Shown in pieces: positions 53,319 through 62,086 of a stretch of 64,000 nt of DNA (the stretch's first letter is position 1; the number at the start of each line of letters is the position of its first letter). The notes under the pieces were generated by a model. It was not told the origin of the DNA and did not search any database. It saw nothing but the letters and a program-made list of their open reading frames with translations. Origin of the DNA: Hymenobacter monticola (GTDB lineage: Bacteria > Bacteroidota > Bacteroidia > Cytophagales > Hymenobacteraceae); assembly GCF_022811645.1 (NCBI RefSeq), contig NZ_CP094534.1:2976001-3040000 (forward strand), written 5' to 3'. The position numbers and the translations under genes are program-made.

Positions 53319-53939
53319 ATGCGTTTTTTCCGTTTTTCGATTGTGCTGTTGAGCGCGCTGCTGGCCGAACCGGCAGTAGCGCAAGTGTCGCAAGTGCCGC
53401 GCCCGCCCGGGGCCTACCGCACGGCCGCCGCCTACCACCGCCGCCAGCCCCAGCCCGCTGGCTCCGATGCCTTCTACCCCGACAAGCGCGGCTTGGTGGT
53501 GGTGGAAGTGCCGCAGGGCGCCCGCACCACCAAGCTGCGCCTGGCCCCCGACAGCGTGTGGGGCTTTGTGAATGGGAAGGGCCGCACCACGCGCCTGTTC
53601 CGCGGCAACGAATACCGCCTCGAATACGCCGACACGCTCTGCGTATACAGCAGTAGCAACATCATGGCCGGCGCCGACCGCAACGGCACCAACGTGCTGG
53701 TGCCCGGCGCCAACGCCATGGGCGCCTACACCAACGCCCGCTACTACTTCAGCCGGGGCCTCACCGGGCTTATTTTTCCGCTCACCACCGCCTACCTACG
53801 CCAGGCCTACGAGGCCAGCAACCCGGCCTTCGTAGCCGCTCTCACCAAGCTGCGCGTCGACCAAAGCCTGGTCGATTTTGACCGCAAAACCGGCCTCTTC
53901 CGCATCACCACGCTCTACCACGAGGCCGCGGGGAACTAG
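53319..53939 (+). CDS. Secreted protein of unknown function
   Basis: The 206-residue protein has a signal peptide (FSIVLLSALLAEPAVAQ) and a mature region with Tyr-rich beta-type blocks: YPDKRGLVVVEVPQG, SVWGFVNGKGRTTRLFRGNE and RLEYADTLCVYSS. No family was recognised. The start at 53319 gives the signal peptide and fits the promoter motif at 53279. Its stop overlaps by 4 bp the stop region of the convergent CinA-domain gene. Confidence 0.68.
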   Translation: MRFFRFSIVLLSALLAEPAVAQVSQVPRPPGAYRTAAAYHRRQPQPAGSDAFYPDKRGLVVVEVPQGARTTKLRLAPDSVWGFVNGKGRTTRLFRGNEYRLEYADTLCVYSSSNIMAGADRNGTNVLVPGANAMGAYTNARYYFSRGLTGLIFPLTTAYLRQAYEASNPAFVAALTKLRVDQSLVDFDRKTGLFRITTLYHEAAGN

Positions 53940-54493
53940 TCGCCGGGGTGGGTGGTGGCGCCGGTTTTGCTCCGCACCGAGCTGGGTTGGGCCGCCACGG
54001 CGGCTTCCTTGCGCCGCTCCAGCAGCTCGCTCAGCTTCTCGTAGATAAACAGGGCGGCTTGCTGGCGCAGGCTGTCGGCGTCGCCGGTCAGCTGCACACG
54101 GTACTCGTGGGCGTGGCCGTCGAGCAGGATGGTGACGAAGGTGGTGCCCACAGGTTTGTCGGGCGTGGCCGAGGCGCCCGCGCCGCACAGTCCCGTCACG
54201 GCCACGCACACGTCGGCCGCCGGCAGATTCTTGTGCAGGCCCAGGGCCATTTCGTTGGTGGTTTGCTGGCTTTCGGCCGAGTAGGTGGCCAGGGTTTCCT
54301 TCTTCACGCCCAGCAGCTTCTGCTTGGCGTCGGTATGATAGGTAACCACCGAGCCCAGCAGCACCTCGCTCACGCCGGTAGCCGAGGCCATTTGGGCCGC
54401 GGCCAGGCCACAGGTGCAGCTTTCGGCCAGGGCCAGGGTGAGTTTCTGTTGCAGAAACTGCTGCACAAGGCCTTCAACATCGGGTTTTTTCAT
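53936..54493 (-). CDS. CinA C-terminal domain protein (PncC-like nicotinamide-nucleotide amidase), variant motifs
   Basis: The 185-residue protein is a stand-alone CinA C-terminal domain, which in active members deamidates NMN during pyridine nucleotide recycling. The region around the catalytic Ser reads AESCTCG (residues 23-29), where the family norm is AESCTGG, and the second conserved loop reads VTGLCGAGA instead of the usual VTGIAGPGG. YHTDAKQKLLGV and KPVGTTFVTI are conserved. The C-terminal 20 residues are variable. The fold is convincing; the altered loops make enzymatic activity uncertain. Confidence 0.83.
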   Translation of the reverse strand: MKKPDVEGLVQQFLQQKLTLALAESCTCGLAAAQMASATGVSEVLLGSVVTYHTDAKQKLLGVKKETLATYSAESQQTTNEMALGLHKNLPAADVCVAVTGLCGAGASATPDKPVGTTFVTILLDGHAHEYRVQLTGDADSLRQQAALFIYEKLSELLERRKEAAVAAQPSSVRSKTGATTHPGD

Positions 54494-54694
54494 AGCACGG
54501 GAGGGAATCAGAACGTCCCTGCCATACGCTACCTGTTGCTGCCTATGTTGCAGTGGAGCTTAGTTACTCAGCGCTTAACGGGCAGTGGTCAGCGAGAAAA
54601 AAGCATAGCCCGCTGAGCTTGACTAAGCAGTTTGCTAGCGTCGTTCAGGCGTGGCGCTGCACTCCCTGGCGCCACGCTAGGACGAAGCGAAATG

Positions 54695-55993
54695 CTACTC
54701 ATTCCGGTATGTCACCCCCGCCTTCATCACGAAGCGCGGGCGCATCAAGGCCGAAATATCCTGCAGCGGGTCGCCTTCCACGGCCACGATGTCGGCCAGC
54801 TTGCCTGCCTCAATAGCCCCGAGGTCGGCGGTTTCGCCCAGTAGCTCAGCGGCGTTGAGGGTGGCGGTGCGAATGGCTTCGAGCGGCGGCATGCCGGCCT
54901 CGGTCATGTAGCCAAACTCCTTGGCGTTCTGGCCGTGGCGGTACACGCCGGCGTCGGTGCCGAAGGCCACGCGCACGCCTGCCTTGTAGGCGCGGGCAAA
55001 GGTGCCCTGCATCTTGGTGCCCACATTCAGGGCTTTGGCGGCAATGACGGGCGGGAAGTACCCCGGGTGCGTGCGCGTGGTGTCGGCCACCGACTTGCCA
55101 GCGATGAGCGTGGGCACGTACCAGGTGCGGGTTTTGGCCATGAGCCGAATTGCCTCATCGTCCATCAGCGAGCCGTGGTCGATGCTGGTCACGCCGGCCC
55201 GCACGGCCCGCTTGATGCCTTCGGCGCCGTGGGCGTGGCAGGCCACGCGCAAACCCAGGTCGCGGGCGGTTTCCACCACGGCCCGGATTTCTTCTTCGGT
55301 GTACTGGGCGCCGGTGCCGTCCTTGCTCAGGTCGAGCACGCCGCCGGTGCTGGCAATCTTGATGAGGTCGGCGCCGCGCTTGAACTGCTCGCGCACGGCC
55401 TGACGGCACTGGTCGGGGCCGTTGGCGAGGTTGAGGGGGTGGCCGGCGTGCGCCATTTGCTCGAGGCTGAGGCCGTCGGTTTCGTCCATGTGCCCGCCGG
55501 TGGCCGAGATGGGCATGCCCGCCGAGAAAATGCGCGGCCCCGGCACCAGGCCCTGGGCCACGGCGTTGCGCAGGCTGGTGTTCACGCCCGAGCCCCCACA
55601 GTCGCGCACCGTGGTAAACCCGGCGCATAGCGTGGTGAGGGCATAGCCCTGGGCGCGGAAGGCAATGTCGGCGGGGTTGAGGGTGAATTGCTCGCGGAAG
55701 TTGTTGCGGCTCGATTCCGACTCCAGGTGCACGTGGCAGTCGATGAGGCCGGGCAGCACGGTACGGTTTTCGAGGTTGATGACCTTATCCTGCGGGCCGT
55801 TGGCGGCCGTGTAGCCGCTTTGAATGGCCGTTATCCGGTCCTTTTCCACCACAATGGTTTGCTGGGCTAGCAGCTTGCCCGTGCGCACGTCGAGCAGCTT
55901 GCCGCAGTGCAGATAGGTTTTCTGGGCGAAGGCGGGGCCGGCGGCCAGCAAGAGAGCAACTGTCGTCAGCAGGGGCGTAAATTTTTGCGTCAT
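54695..55993 (-). CDS. Secreted metal-dependent amidohydrolase (imidazolonepropionase/prolidase-like)
   Basis: The 432-residue protein begins with a signal peptide (LLTTVALLLAAGPAFAQ). The amidohydrolase barrel shows the first metal motif LPGLIDCHVHLE (His87, His89), VACHAHGAEG, TSIDHGSLMDD and the late Asp in VAFGTDAGVY, a full set for a zinc site. LADIVAVEGDPLQDISALM near the end is the usual closing block. Members with this pattern and a signal peptide are often Xaa-Pro or other dipeptidases; the substrate is not certain. The start at 55993 was chosen because the longer frame crosses an interspersed repeat. Confidence 0.9.
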   Translation of the reverse strand: MTQKFTPLLTTVALLLAAGPAFAQKTYLHCGKLLDVRTGKLLAQQTIVVEKDRITAIQSGYTAANGPQDKVINLENRTVLPGLIDCHVHLESESSRNNFREQFTLNPADIAFRAQGYALTTLCAGFTTVRDCGGSGVNTSLRNAVAQGLVPGPRIFSAGMPISATGGHMDETDGLSLEQMAHAGHPLNLANGPDQCRQAVREQFKRGADLIKIASTGGVLDLSKDGTGAQYTEEEIRAVVETARDLGLRVACHAHGAEGIKRAVRAGVTSIDHGSLMDDEAIRLMAKTRTWYVPTLIAGKSVADTTRTHPGYFPPVIAAKALNVGTKMQGTFARAYKAGVRVAFGTDAGVYRHGQNAKEFGYMTEAGMPPLEAIRTATLNAAELLGETADLGAIEAGKLADIVAVEGDPLQDISALMRPRFVMKAGVTYRNE

Positions 55994-56045
55994 GCGAAGA
56001 GGCGGATTGATGAGTTGACGTATTGCTGAAATTTTCGCAATAAAA

Positions 56046-56180
56046 GAACGGTATGCTAAGCAAAGTTGAAGCATCTTGCCCGCCCTATTGAATAAAATGG
56101 ATTGCTTCCACATTAAAGATGCTTGGCTCCGCCGGCCCTCAGTTCGGCTGCGCGGATGAAAGCTGAGGCATGACGTTCCT
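56046..56180. repeat. Third copy of the 'GAACGTCATGC' inverted repeat
   Basis: AGAACGGTATGCTAAGC (from 56045) and GCTGAGGCATGACGTTCC (ending about 56179) form inverted ends, with GTTGAAGCATCTT pairing inward with AAGATGCTTGGC. A shorter hairpin CCGCC-GGCCCTCAGTTC-GGCTGCGCGG is included in the right part. It lies between the divergent amidohydrolase and acyl-CoA-binding protein genes. Confidence 0.72.
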
Positions 56181-56240
56181 TTGCGCCGTTCGGCATGCTG
56201 ATGCCCCACCCATTCATCCACTAACCCATCATTCCACCCA

Positions 56241-56495
56241 ATGACCACGCAAGAAGAATTTGAAGCCGCCAGCCAGCGCGCCCAGCAGCTGCCCTCGAAA
56301 CCCAGCAACATGGTGCTGCTCCAGCTTTATGCTCTTTACAAGCAAGCCACCGAAGGCGACCTCACCGGCGACCGCCCCGGCGGCTTCGACTTTAAAGCCA
56401 TTGCCAAATACGACGCTTGGAACGGCCTGAGAGGCACCAGCCAGGAAGCCGCCCGCCAGCAGTATGTGGAGCTGGTGAACGAGCTGGCCGGCTAG
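56241..56495 (+). CDS. Acyl-CoA-binding protein
   Basis: The 84-residue protein is a single acyl-CoA-binding domain of the usual length. LLQLYALYKQATEGDLTGDR (residues 26-45) holds the conserved Tyr-Lys-Gln-Ala pattern, and KYDAWNGLRGTSQEAARQQY holds the Lys and Trp that contact the CoA and acyl chain. Such proteins buffer long-chain acyl-CoA in the cytoplasm. They are common in eukaryotes and present in some bacteria including Bacteroidota. The gene stands alone between two inverted repeats. Confidence 0.94.
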   Translation: MTTQEEFEAASQRAQQLPSKPSNMVLLQLYALYKQATEGDLTGDRPGGFDFKAIAKYDAWNGLRGTSQEAARQQYVELVNELAG

Positions 56496-56500
56496 TTTTT

Positions 56501-56586
56501 AGGGTAAGAGGGTGTGGGGGTAGGAGGGCAGGAGTCAACGAACATCCCTCACTTCATACCCTCCTGCCCCCACACCCTCTTACCCT
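56501..56586. repeat. Inverted repeat between acyl-CoA-binding protein gene and the next gene
   Basis: AGGGTAAGAGGGTGTGGGGG (56501-56520) is complementary to CCCCCACACCCTCTTACCCT ending at 56586; CAGGAG/CTCCTG extends the pairing after an 8-bp insertion on the left arm. It starts 6 bp after one stop codon and ends 7 bp before the next start. Confidence 0.8.
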
Positions 56587-56592
56587 GATAGA

Positions 56593-57633
56593 ATGGACAT
56601 CTCCCGCAAAAAGCCCGCGTACCCGCTCACGCCCGCCCTGCGCGAGTACCTGCGCGACTACGACCGCGCCGTGGCCCTGCCCGTGGCCTACGCCGACCTG
56701 CGCCGCTTCAGCAACTCGTTTCCGCTGATTGACCGCACCGGCAAGGACACGCTCTGGCAAACCATCTACTTCGAGGGGCCCGAGATGCAGGAGCTCAGCA
56801 CGGCCCTCACGGAGGTGTACGCGCTGCTGAAAACGGCCGGCGACCTGTCCTTTTCCAAGCACCTCGTGGCCGACCGCATCGACTACTGCGAGTTTGGCAA
56901 CTCGCAGCCCTTCCGGGTGCGCATCGTGAACCTGCTCAACGACAACTACGACTACTTCTACGTGAAGCAGGCCGACGCCTCGCGCCTCTACGGGCTGGAA
57001 CTGGAGCACCTGCTCTCGCCTAATTCCATCAACTTTCTGGTGAGCGGCGACACGCTCATCGAGGAGCACATCGTGGGTATTCCCGGCGACGACTTCATCG
57101 AAAAGCACCTCAGCCGCCCCCACCTCAACCAAGTGCGCATTGCCAAGGAGTTCGTAAAGTTCAACGAGCGCTGCTTCGTGCGGCTGCTCGGCGACATGCG
57201 CGCCTACAACTACGTCATCGCCGTGACGCCCGACTTCGAAGACGAGCAGTACCGCGTGCGGGCCATCGACTTCGACCAGCAGAGCTACGAGGGCCGCCGC
57301 AGCATGTACCTGCCCCGGTCCTTCAAAGACAACGCCCCGGTAGTGAACATGTGCGCCCACCTGCTCAAGCCCGATACCGTGCGCCAGTACCAAACCGAGG
57401 AGCGCGCCCTCATGGCCGGCCGCGCCCGCGCCGAGCGCCACCGCCTCAAGGCCCTGCTCGACGTGATGCGCGCCCACGAACTGGCCCCTTTGGAAAAGGT
57501 GGAGCAGCTTAAAGCCGAACTCAACCGCTACCACCACACCCAGTCCTTCGACGCCTGCGACTCGATGGGCGACCTCGTGCGCCAGCACCTGTGGCACATG
57601 CTGGCCCCCGGCGCCAAGCCGGCGGCAGGATAA
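56593..57633 (+). CDS. Conserved-looking protein of unknown function
   Basis: The 346-residue protein has no signal peptide or transmembrane helix. Recognisable stretches include FRVRIVNLLNDNYDYFYVKQ (about 116-135), IEEHIVGIPGDDFIEKHL (about 156-173) and VRAIDFDQQSYEGRRSMYLP. The IDFD segment recalls the metal-binding Asp of kinase-like phosphotransferase folds, and IEEHIVGIPG could be a hinge region, but the similarity is too weak to name a family. Its even codon usage and length speak for a real gene. It sits alone after a hairpin and before the propeller array. Confidence 0.72.
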   Translation: MDISRKKPAYPLTPALREYLRDYDRAVALPVAYADLRRFSNSFPLIDRTGKDTLWQTIYFEGPEMQELSTALTEVYALLKTAGDLSFSKHLVADRIDYCEFGNSQPFRVRIVNLLNDNYDYFYVKQADASRLYGLELEHLLSPNSINFLVSGDTLIEEHIVGIPGDDFIEKHLSRPHLNQVRIAKEFVKFNERCFVRLLGDMRAYNYVIAVTPDFEDEQYRVRAIDFDQQSYEGRRSMYLPRSFKDNAPVVNMCAHLLKPDTVRQYQTEERALMAGRARAERHRLKALLDVMRAHELAPLEKVEQLKAELNRYHHTQSFDACDSMGDLVRQHLWHMLAPGAKPAAG

Positions 57634-57713
57634 GGACGGGCGGAGCAATATCTTTGGTGGCCCCGGCATTGAGCGCCAGGGGTATCTGTGCTTCCCTTCT
57701 ACTCATTCGCTGC

Positions 57714-59255
57714 ATGAAAAAACCGCTACGCTACCTGCTCATTTTTCTGCTGGCGCTGGGCCTGACCGCCCCGGTCCGGGCCACGGCCCCGCCCACCACC
57801 GGCCCCTCCCTGGCCGATGCCCTCAACCCCGACGGCACGCTGCGGCCCGGGGCCAACGGCTCGTTCAACGCCCGGCAGTTCTGCATGAGCACAGCGCCGG
57901 ATGGGCGGCCGGTGTTCCGGCCAGCGGGCGTGACGGGAGCCGGGGATGAGCGGTGGGCCGACGGCTTTGGGCTGCCCGGCAATGGGATAAACGGCCGTGT
58001 TGATGCACTAGCCGTTGACGGCAGCGGCAACGTGTACGCAGGAGGCTTTTTCACGCAGGCGGGTGGCGCGGCGTCCAACGGTGTAGCCAAATGGAATGGC
58101 ACCACGTGGACCACCCTGGGCATGGGCGCGGCCAACGGCCTAACAGACACGCGTGGTCGTAATGGAAGTGTATCGGCCATTGCGGTGGCACCCGATGGCA
58201 GCGTGTACGTAGGCGGTCAGTTCAACCAGGCGGGTGGCGTGCCGGCGGCCAACGTGGCCCGGTGGGACGGCACCACTTGGAGCCCGCTAGGTGCAGGCAC
58301 CGGTGGCACGGCCGACCTGGTACGCACGCTGGCTGTGGCCCCTAACGGGGATGTATACGCCGCTGGGGACTTTACCCTCGCCGGTGGGCAACCCGCCAGC
58401 CGCATTGCCAAGTGGAACGGCACGGCTTGGACGAGCCTAGGCAGTGGGATGAACCTGCCAGTGTATGCGCTGGCGGTGGCCGCCAACGGCGACTTGTATG
58501 CTGGCGGAAGCTTTTTCCAGGCCGGTGGCGTGGCGGCCAGCAGCATTGCCCGTTGGAATGGCACCGTATGGAGCCCGATAGGCGGGGGCATGAATGGACC
58601 CGTCGCAGACTTAGCCATCGCGCGCAACGGCGACCTGTACGCGAGCGGCGGGTTTACGCAGGCCGGGGGCGTGGCGGCCAACCACGTGGCCAAGTGGAGC
58701 GGTACAACCTGGAGCAGCCTCGGCACCGGCTCCGCCAATGGAACCGCTGCCAGCGTAGAGGATATTGCCATTGCCAGTAACGGCGATGTTTACGCAGGGG
58801 GAAATAGAATAACACAATTCTATGCGCCCCTCTACCGCTGGAACGGCTCGGTCTGGACGACCGTTGGCACAGGCCTGAATAGCTCAATAGGGCCGCTGGC
58901 CTTCGGACCAGCGGACAAGCTGTGTGTGGGCGGAGCCTTCACCGCTACTGGCGACGGCAGCAAAGTAATGGCTTGCTTCGGCATCTACGACCCCAACGCC
59001 CCTTTGGCCATCAAAGCTGCCCAAGCTGCGCCCGCCGCCCAGCTCTTCCCGAACCCGGCCCACGGCACGGCCACCCTGCGCCTGCCCATCGGTGCCCCCC
59101 GCCTGCCACTGACGCTGTTGGACGCGCAGGGCCGCACCGTGCGCCGCTACCCCGCCCCGGCTACGGCCGAGGCCGCGCTGGACCTGCGCGGTCTGCCCAC
59201 CGGGGCCTACCTGGTGCGTTGCGGCGAGTACGCCCAGCGGCTGGTGGTAGAGTAG
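57714..59255 (+). CDS. Surface beta-propeller protein with T9SS tail, paralogue 1 (7 repeats)
   Basis: The 513-residue protein has a signal peptide (YLLIFLLALGLTAPVRA), then a 65-residue module shared with the next two genes (TAPPTTGPSLADALNPDGTL, then FNARQF and DGRPVFRPAG). I count seven repeats of about 45-55 residues with the form A-NGDVYVGG-F-QAGG--A--VAKWNGT-W-LG. These fit the blades of one seven-bladed propeller. The C-terminus is a T9SS type A tail (LFPNPAHGTATLRLP to RLVVE). The protein should be placed on the cell surface or released. No enzymatic residues are evident; ligand binding or adhesion is inferred. Confidence 0.88.
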   Translation: MKKPLRYLLIFLLALGLTAPVRATAPPTTGPSLADALNPDGTLRPGANGSFNARQFCMSTAPDGRPVFRPAGVTGAGDERWADGFGLPGNGINGRVDALAVDGSGNVYAGGFFTQAGGAASNGVAKWNGTTWTTLGMGAANGLTDTRGRNGSVSAIAVAPDGSVYVGGQFNQAGGVPAANVARWDGTTWSPLGAGTGGTADLVRTLAVAPNGDVYAAGDFTLAGGQPASRIAKWNGTAWTSLGSGMNLPVYALAVAANGDLYAGGSFFQAGGVAASSIARWNGTVWSPIGGGMNGPVADLAIARNGDLYASGGFTQAGGVAANHVAKWSGTTWSSLGTGSANGTAASVEDIAIASNGDVYAGGNRITQFYAPLYRWNGSVWTTVGTGLNSSIGPLAFGPADKLCVGGAFTATGDGSKVMACFGIYDPNAPLAIKAAQAAPAAQLFPNPAHGTATLRLPIGAPRLPLTLLDAQGRTVRRYPAPATAEAALDLRGLPTGAYLVRCGEYAQRLVVE

Positions 59256-59281
59256 GCAAGAAGCAGTCTCCTGTAAAGTAG

Positions 59282-59316
59282 AAAAGCCTGCTGGCCGGGT
59301 TGGTCAGCAGGCTTTT
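59282..59316 (+). terminator. Rho-independent terminator after propeller paralogue 1
   Basis: AAAAGCCTGCTG (59282-59293) pairs with CAGCAGGCTTTT (59305-59316) around a GC-rich loop, so paralogues 1 and 2 are probably transcribed separately. Confidence 0.85.
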
Positions 59317-59395
59317 GTGCGTTAGGTATAACCAAGTGAGTTAGTTAGCACGTTTATTTGTAAATAAGTATTTTTTCATTCCTATCGCTGACTAC

Positions 59396-62020
59396 ATGCG
59401 CAACTTTACCCGTTTTGTTGCTGCTCGCCTGCTGGGGGCACTGTTGCTGATTATGTGGCTTAATTCCTCGGTGCAGGCCACGGCACCGCCCGCCACCGGC
59501 CGCCCCTTGGCCGATGCCCTCAACCCCGACGGCACGCTGAAGGTGGGTATCAACGGCTCTTTCGACGCTCGGCAGTTTCGGATGGGCACTGCCCCCGATG
59601 GGCGGCCGGCGTTCCGGCCGGCCGGCACCGCGGGGACGGGCGATGGGCCGTGGCAAAGTGGGTTTACGCTGTTCGATGGAGCCGATACCGCGATAAAAAC
59701 CATCGTGCAGGCGGGCACTGACCTCTACGTTGGCGGAAGCTTCACCGCGGTGGGAGGCCTGAAAGCCAGCTACGTAGCCAAGTGGAACGGCAGCGCCTGG
59801 AGCAGCCTGGGCACGGGCATGGCCAACGGTGGCGCAGAGAGCACAGTGATGGCCTTGGCCGTGGCTGCCAACGGCGAGGTGTACGCCGGGGGCGACTTTG
59901 CCCAGGCCGGCGGCACCGCTGCCAGCAACGTGGCCAAATGGAACGGCACCGCCTGGGGCAGCTTAGGCACGGGCACAAGCAACGGCGTGAACGGCAGCGT
60001 GTCAGCATTGGCCATCGCCGGCAATGGCGATGTGCTGGTGGGCGGCGATTTTACCCAAGCCGGCGGGCGGGCTGCTGGGCACGTTGCCCGTTGGAATGGT
60101 AATGCGTGGAGCACCCTGGGAACGGGCGGTTTCAATGGCGTCGATACGGGCGTGCTGGCCCTGGCGGTGGCTGGCAACGGCGACGTGTACGTGGGCGGCT
60201 ATCCGCGCACTGCTGGTGGAATGACGATTAACAACGTAGCCAAGTGGAATGGCACCGCTTGGAGCAGCCTGAACGGTGGCGTGAATGGGGACGTGAAGGT
60301 ATTGGTAGTAGCCGGCAACGGCGAACTGTACGCCGGAGGGACATTTTCCCGGGCCGGCGGCACCGCTGCCAGCAACGTGGCCCGGTGGAACGGCAGCGCC
60401 TGGAGCAGCCTGGGCACGGGCACAAGCAATGGCGTGAACGGCAGCGTACTGGCGTTGGCCGTAGCTGGCAACGGCGGCGTGTACGTGGGTGGCGGATTTT
60501 CGCAGGCGGGCGGGGCGGCGGCTGGCCACGTGGCCCGGTGGAATGGTACTGACTGGAGCACGCTGGGCACCGCTGCCGCCAATGGCGCCAACGGCGATGT
60601 GTTTGCCCTAAAGCTGGGAAGCAACGGTGATGTTTACATGGGCGGGGACTTCACCCAGGCCGGTGGGGCGGCCACCAGCTTCTTAGCCAGATGGAATGGT
60701 GCCGCTTGGAGCACCCTGGGGGGCGCAACGATAAGCAATGGCCTGAACCGTCAAATCAATGCCCTGGCCGTGGCTGCCAACGGAGACGTATACGTGGGCG
60801 GCTACTTCACCCAGGCCGGCGGCGGCGCCGCCAACTACATCGCCAAATGGAACGGCAGTGCCTGGAACAGCCTGGGCAGCGGTTCGGCTAATGGCTTGAA
60901 CGGCGAGGTTTCCGCGCTGGTGGTGGGGAGCAACGGGGATGTATATGTCGGCGGCAGTTTTACGCAGGCGGGTGGGCTCCCTGCCAATTACATAGCTCGC
61001 TGGAACGGCAGCGCCTGGAGTTCTGTGGGCGCCGGCCCGTCCAATGGCGTAAACTATTTTGTCAGGGCCTTGGCCGTAGCCGGCAACGGCGACCTCTACG
61101 TGGGCGGCAACTTTTCCCAGGCCGGTGGCGTGACCGCCAACAACGTGGCCCGGTGGAATGGTGCCACCTGGAGCAGCCTGGGCACGGGTGGGGCAAATGG
61201 CGTCGATGTTGGCGTCATGGCCCTGGCTGTAGTCGGCAACAGTGAAGTATACGTTGGTGGCTATTTTACCCAGGCGGGTGGCATGGCCGCCAATTACATA
61301 GCCAAGTGGAATGGCACGACTTGGAGCAGCCTGGGCACGGGCCTGAATAGCAGCGTGCTGGGGCTGGCGGTGGCCGGCAACGGAAACGTGTACGTGGGCG
61401 GTAGCTTCACCCAGGCCGGTGGCGTGCCCGCCAATAGGGTGGCCCGGTGGGATGGTACCATTTGGAATAGCCTGGGCACGGGCTCGGCCAATGGGGTAAA
61501 CAGTTACGTTGGGGCGCTGGCAACGGCCAGCAACGGCGATGTGTACGTGGGGAGCAGCTACATGAGCCAAGCCGGCGGTATTGCCGCCAACCAAGTGGCT
61601 AAATGGGATGGCACCGCCTGGAGTGCGCTAGGAACCGGGTTAAACAGACAAGTCTACGCCCTGGCTACTGGCCCCACGGGGAGAGTATACGTCGGAGGCG
61701 ATTTTACAACCACTGGCGACGGCAGCAAACTGATGGCCCGCTTCGCCATCTACGACCCCAACGCCCCTTTGGCCATCAAAGCTGCCCAAGCTGCGCCCGC
61801 CGCCCAGCTCTTCCCGAACCCGGCCCACGGCACGGCCACGCTACGCCTGCCCGCCGGCGCCCCCCGCCTGCCACTGACGCTGTTGGACGCGCAGGGCCGC
61901 ACCGTGCGCCGCTATCCCGCCCCGGCCAGCGCCGAAGCTGTGCTGGACCTGAGCGGCCTGCCCGCTGGCTCCTACGTGGTGCGCTGCGGCGAGTATGTCC
62001 AACGCCTGGAGGTAGAATAA
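59396..62020 (+). CDS. Surface beta-propeller protein with T9SS tail, paralogue 2 (14 repeats)
   Basis: The 874-residue paralogue has a signal peptide (LLGALLLIMWLNSSVQA), the shared N-terminal module (ADALNPDGTL, FDARQFRMGTAPDGRP) and, by my count, fourteen repeats between residues about 100 and 790, the last ending TTTGDGSKLMARFAIYD. Fourteen equals two seven-bladed propellers. The T9SS tail is nearly identical to paralogue 1, and the DNA is identical over long stretches (58988-59068 against 61757-61837). Many blades are also very similar to each other at DNA level, which makes gain or loss of repeats by recombination likely. No terminator was found after it; the next gene starts 66 bp downstream. 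Confidence 0.88.
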   Translation: MRNFTRFVAARLLGALLLIMWLNSSVQATAPPATGRPLADALNPDGTLKVGINGSFDARQFRMGTAPDGRPAFRPAGTAGTGDGPWQSGFTLFDGADTAIKTIVQAGTDLYVGGSFTAVGGLKASYVAKWNGSAWSSLGTGMANGGAESTVMALAVAANGEVYAGGDFAQAGGTAASNVAKWNGTAWGSLGTGTSNGVNGSVSALAIAGNGDVLVGGDFTQAGGRAAGHVARWNGNAWSTLGTGGFNGVDTGVLALAVAGNGDVYVGGYPRTAGGMTINNVAKWNGTAWSSLNGGVNGDVKVLVVAGNGELYAGGTFSRAGGTAASNVARWNGSAWSSLGTGTSNGVNGSVLALAVAGNGGVYVGGGFSQAGGAAAGHVARWNGTDWSTLGTAAANGANGDVFALKLGSNGDVYMGGDFTQAGGAATSFLARWNGAAWSTLGGATISNGLNRQINALAVAANGDVYVGGYFTQAGGGAANYIAKWNGSAWNSLGSGSANGLNGEVSALVVGSNGDVYVGGSFTQAGGLPANYIARWNGSAWSSVGAGPSNGVNYFVRALAVAGNGDLYVGGNFSQAGGVTANNVARWNGATWSSLGTGGANGVDVGVMALAVVGNSEVYVGGYFTQAGGMAANYIAKWNGTTWSSLGTGLNSSVLGLAVAGNGNVYVGGSFTQAGGVPANRVARWDGTIWNSLGTGSANGVNSYVGALATASNGDVYVGSSYMSQAGGIAANQVAKWDGTAWSALGTGLNRQVYALATGPTGRVYVGGDFTTTGDGSKLMARFAIYDPNAPLAIKAAQAAPAAQLFPNPAHGTATLRLPAGAPRLPLTLLDAQGRTVRRYPAPASAEAVLDLSGLPAGSYVVRCGEYVQRLEVE

Positions 62021-62086
62021 AGCTGAAACGCTTCAAGCAGCAGCCTCTGCCAACATATATTAGCTCATCTTTTTCTCCCTATCCCT

